DNA from: Alphaproteobacteria bacterium
GTDB taxonomy: Bacteria > Pseudomonadota > Alphaproteobacteria > ATCC43930 > CGMCC-115725
Length of the DNA stretch: 7,409 nucleotides
Assembly (NCBI GenBank): GCA_019237175.1
Contig: JAFAHP010000209.1
Location: 1-7,409, forward strand
Direction: 5' to 3'
Below are positions 5,313-7,409 of this stretch, one piece after another. A program made the position numbers and the translations under genes. Position 1 is the first letter of the stretch. Every line of letters starts with the position of its first letter. Below the pieces are notes generated by a model, which ran no database searches, was not told the DNA's origin, and worked only from the letters and a program-made list of their open reading frames with translations.

Positions 5313-5833
5313 TGCTCTGCTGCCCCCTCGGATGCCAACGATTTTGCCATCAAAACCTCATCCCAATAACGGCCATCCTGCTTCAACGCACGTTTTTCAA
5401 CACCGTATTCGACAAACCCGAGCCTGCTATAGAGGCGTCTGGCAGGTTCATTGCCGATGATGACACTTAGCTGCAGAATTTCGACATGCTGCTTTGCATG
5501 CTCGATGACCGCCTCGACAAGCCGCCGTCCGATGCCGAGGTTTCGCGCACCCGGCTGAACATACATCCCCACCAGCACACCCTTATGCGCCTGCTTTTGC
5601 CCCTGCCTTACAACGAACCCGGCAATGCCGAGCAGATCGCCGTTGGCGCAAGCGCCGAATACTGCCGATGTGCCGAGCCGGGCCGCGAACCAGGCCAGCG
5701 TTTCAGAGCCTTCCGCGGCAAAGGTGCTGCTGTAAGCTTCCGGAGCGAGCTTGAGCGCTTCCAGCCGGAGGTTGCGGTAGGCGGAGGCGTCGGCCGGCGA
5801 TAAACGACGGATCTTTACGTCGGCGCCGTTCAC
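5309..5833 (-). CDS. GNAT family N-acetyltransferase
   Basis: This is an acetyl-CoA-dependent transferase of the GNAT superfamily. The acceptor cannot be read from sequence; relatives modify amino groups of proteins, metabolites or drugs. From the GTG at 5833 it has 174 residues, a full single GNAT domain. The parts are a beta1-alpha1 start (VKIRRLSPADASAYRNLRL, 6-24), and motif A with VGMYVQPGARNLGIGRRLVEA (about 88-108), containing the acetyl-CoA loop R-N-L-G-I-G at 97-102. Motif B is NEPARRLYSRLGFVEYG (128-144), and the end is DGRYWDEVLMAKSL. The GTG follows the pseudouridine synthase stop by 1 nt and has GAGG 9 nt upstream. A TTG at 5842, overlapping the upstream gene, would add 3 residues. 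The stop overlaps the purB start by 4 nt. Its role beside purB is unknown. Confidence 0.9.
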   Translation of the reverse strand: MNGADVKIRRLSPADASAYRNLRLEALKLAPEAYSSTFAAEGSETLAWFAARLGTSAVFGACANGDLLGIAGFVVRQGQKQAHKGVLVGMYVQPGARNLGIGRRLVEAVIEHAKQHVEILQLSVIIGNEPARRLYSRLGFVEYGVEKRALKQDGRYWDEVLMAKSLASEGAAEQ

Positions 5834-5834
5834 C

Positions 5835-6542
5835 TCATTCAACCTCGCCGGAGACTTGCCCGGCAGGAGTGTAGCCGAGGCGGGCGAGCGCGCCGAGCAT
5901 ATGTGCCGGGGGTGGTGCTATGACCATAATCGGCGGCTTTGCCGGATAGAGCGGCAGCGAGACCGCCCGCGCGTGCAACAACATGGGTGCGCTACCGGTG
6001 CGGGTCGCCGCGCCGTCGCCCCGACCGTAAACCCGATCGCCGACGACGGGGCATCCGAGCGTCATGCAATGTACTCGGATCTGGTGGGTGCGACCGGTGC
6101 GCGGGCGCAATTCGAGCCAGGTAAGAGCGCCATCGGCGCCCAGCACGCGGTAATCGGTCAGCGCATTTTGGCCGGCGGGATCGACAATCATCCGCCAGCC
6201 GGTGCCACGGGCAAGTTTCTTGAGCGCGGCCTCGATCCGCCCTGCGTGCTGCGGCGGCCCTCCGTCGACGACCGCCCAATAGACCTTATCGACCTTCCCC
6301 TCGGCGAACAGCCTGCCGAGACGGCGCAACGCCCTCGGGTGACGGCCCAGCACCAGGCAGCCGCTGGTATCGCGGTCGAGCCGGTGGGCGAGGGCAGGGG
6401 GGTGCGGCAGCCCGAACCGCAACGTATCAAAGCCGCTCTCGAGATCGGGGCCGCCGCCTGGGCCGGGATGAACCGCAACCCCTGCCGGCTTGTCGATGAT
6501 CAGCACTAGCCCGTCGCGATAGAGCACCCGCTCGACGAGCAT
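5835..6542 (-). CDS. RluA-family RNA pseudouridine synthase, catalytic domain only
   Basis: Members convert specific uridines of rRNA or tRNA to pseudouridine. The 235-residue product is a catalytic domain without an N-terminal S4 domain, like the shorter RluA/TruC-type enzymes. Motifs in order: LIIDKPAGVAVHPGPG (14-29); HRLDRDTSGCLVLGR (53-67) with the catalytic Asp56; KVYWAVV (86-92) with the conserved Tyr88; and LRPRTGRTHQIRVH (145-158). A C-terminal LLHARAVSLPL segment follows. The start at 6542 was chosen because the family domain begins there and a G-rich GGTGGGG lies about 10 nt upstream. The frame stays open to 6833, but that extension is a translation of the upstream palindromic repeats. 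It is probably the first gene of a transcript running into the acetyltransferase, purB and dioxygenase genes. Which RNA position it modifies cannot be told. Confidence 0.92.
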   Translation of the reverse strand: MLVERVLYRDGLVLIIDKPAGVAVHPGPGGGPDLESGFDTLRFGLPHPPALAHRLDRDTSGCLVLGRHPRALRRLGRLFAEGKVDKVYWAVVDGGPPQHAGRIEAALKKLARGTGWRMIVDPAGQNALTDYRVLGADGALTWLELRPRTGRTHQIRVHCMTLGCPVVGDRVYGRGDGAATRTGSAPMLLHARAVSLPLYPAKPPIMVIAPPPAHMLGALARLGYTPAGQVSGEVE

Positions 6543-6591
6543 CCCGGCGACATCCCCACCCGATAAGCTTCTGGCTGCTCCGCTAGGCCGA

Positions 6592-6735
6592 GTTTTACCC
6601 TCTCCCCCCGCCGGCCGGGGGGAGACGGTAGGGTGAGGGGGGCGGACGATGCAGACTTCGCCGCCACCCACCTCACCCTCCCGTGGCAGCGCGCCGGGCC
6701 CCTCCCTCTCCGCCCTTAAGGGCGGAGAGGGGTTA
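6592..6735. repeat. G/C-rich inverted pair of palindromic repeats upstream of the pseudouridine synthase gene
   Basis: Three stems are visible. A: 6601-6610 with 6616-6625, a perfect 10-bp stem (TCTCCCCCCG) with a 5-nt loop. B: GGGTGAGG (6631-6638) with CCTCACCC (6671-6678), and inside it GGCGG (6641-6645) with CCGCC (6661-6665). C: 6704-6731, a perfect 28-bp palindrome centred on TTAA. Left (minus) and right (plus) halves share CCTCACCCT followed by MCCGT, and each ends in GGAGAGGG followed by an AT-rich tail. This looks like two diverged copies of one element facing each other. It fills most of the 233-nt gap (6543-6775) that also separates the lyase gene. No poly-U tract follows stem C, so an ordinary terminator is not supported. 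Confidence 0.7.
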
Positions 6736-6775
6736 TTCCGACGAATATCCCTAAATTTCGCCAAAACCGCCCCTG

Positions 6776-7409
6776 CTACTCCGCGGCGTTGCGGATCGCG
6801 GCGGGGCGAAATTGGGTGCGGCGCGCGTCCCATTCTTCAGCGCCGAGGCGCTGAAACACATCGCGCACGGTAAATTCCTTCGGTGGCACAGGATGGCGAC
6901 CGAGCGCTTTCAGCTCGGCCAGCTTCTCTTCACAGACGCCGACGACGCATTTGATCAAGAGACCGGGCACAATCGCGAGCTTGTAGCCCATCGTCTCGGC
7001 CTCGCGCAGGTCCAGGCCGGGCGTCTTGCCGCCATAGACGACATTCAACAGGCAAGGACCTTTGACCAGCCGCGGCACCGCAGCAACCTCCTCAAGCGTC
7101 TGCGGCGCTTCGACAAAAGCCATGTCGGCGCCGCTGGCCAACGCCGCGTTGGCGCGGGCAACCGCTTCGTCGAATCCGGCAACGGCACGCGCGTCGGTGC
7201 GGGCGATGATCACGAAATCCGGGTCGCGGCGGGCCACAGCCGCGGCGCGGATCTTGGCGAGCCAATCGTCGCGCGGCACGATCTCCTTGTCGTCGAGATG
7301 GCCGCATTTTTTCGGAAAGCCCTGATCCTCGATATGGATGCCGGCGACCCCGGCGGCTTCGTACTCGCACACGGTGCGAAAGACATTAAGCTCGTTGCCG
7401 TAGCCGGTG
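6776..7409 (-). CDS. Isocitrate lyase/PEP mutase superfamily enzyme, C-terminal 210 residues (5' end outside window)
   Basis: The frame is open to the right edge, entering with TGYGNELNVFRTV and ending at TAG (6776-6778). It has the superfamily's (beta/alpha)8 landmarks: GIHIEDQGFPKKCGH (fragment residues 23-37), IIARTDA, a GADMAFVEAP strand, LLNVVYGGKTPG and GYKLAIVPGLL. The KKCGH motif carries the catalytic cysteine used by C-C bond lyases of the family (isocitrate lyase, 2-methylisocitrate lyase, dimethylmalate lyase). That favours a lyase over a phosphonate-forming PEP mutase. The N-terminal part with the metal-binding and substrate-defining residues is missing, so the substrate cannot be named; oxaloacetate or 2-methylisocitrate-type acids are options. 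A GTG at 7372 is not the start, since homologous sequence continues upstream. It is followed by the palindromic repeat region. Confidence 0.9.
   Translation of the reverse strand, partial: TGYGNELNVFRTVCEYEAAGVAGIHIEDQGFPKKCGHLDDKEIVPRDDWLAKIRAAAVARRDPDFVIIARTDARAVAGFDEAVARANAALASGADMAFVEAPQTLEEVAAVPRLVKGPCLLNVVYGGKTPGLDLREAETMGYKLAIVPGLLIKCVVGVCEEKLAELKALGRHPVPPKEFTVRDVFQRLGAEEWDARRTQFRPAAIRNAAE

Noticed and set aside
6704..6731. 28-bp palindrome as intrinsic terminator of the lyase gene
   Set aside because: On the transcribed strand it is followed by GC-rich sequence, not U residues. It fits better as part of the repeat doublet, though it could still slow polymerase.
6543..6833. 97-residue N-terminal extension of the pseudouridine synthase
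   Set aside because: The extension is proline/glycine/arginine-rich and is a translation of palindromic DNA repeats; the enzyme fold begins at the ATG at 6542.

Overview
The window reads as GC-rich chromosomal DNA from an alphaproteobacterium. Two things point there: the FGAM synthetase is split into separate PurS, PurQ and PurL genes, and a DUF1476 gene (zeta-type inhibitor of F1-ATPase, a family known mainly from alphaproteobacteria) lies among the purine genes. Genus cannot be fixed from the sequence; a Rhodospirillales-like lineage is a guess. All genes look intact except the two cut by the window edges.

Layout, right to left on the minus strand: a 5'-truncated isocitrate lyase/PEP mutase family gene (6776-7409); a palindrome-rich spacer (about 6592-6735); then four tightly packed genes: an RluA-type pseudouridine synthase (5835-6542), a GNAT acetyltransferase (5309-5833), purB (4017-5312) and a TauD/TfdA-type Fe(II)/2-oxoglutarate dioxygenase (3120-3995). 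Their junctions are a 1-nt gap, a 4-nt GTGA overlap and a 21-nt gap carrying a strong Shine-Dalgarno, so they are probably one transcript. The only plus-strand gene, the DUF1476 zeta subunit (2693-3013), converges on the dioxygenase across 106 nt in which I see no convincing terminator. It diverges from an NRDE/TANGO2-like gene (1845-2594), which is followed on the minus strand by purS (1529-1768), purQ (630-1319) and purL (5' 147 codons, 1-441).

How the genes work together: PurS, PurQ and PurL form the glutamine-dependent FGAM synthetase (purine step 4). PurB catalyses SAICAR to AICAR and adenylosuccinate to AMP. No purC lies between them; an NRDE-family gene is directly upstream of purS instead. 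The dioxygenase, acetyltransferase, pseudouridine synthase and lyase have no evident purine role; their placement is described, not explained.

The least ordinary content is between genes. Three minus-strand spacers carry palindromic repeats of apparently different families: an inverted pair of 30-nt elements between purQ and purL, a cluster of inverted repeats between purS and purQ, and a G/C-rich inverted pair between the lyase and the pseudouridine synthase gene. A hairpin also abuts the purL start codon and partly covers its weak ribosome binding site. I found no phage, CRISPR, tRNA, rRNA or transposase gene and no convincing undescribed multi-gene system.
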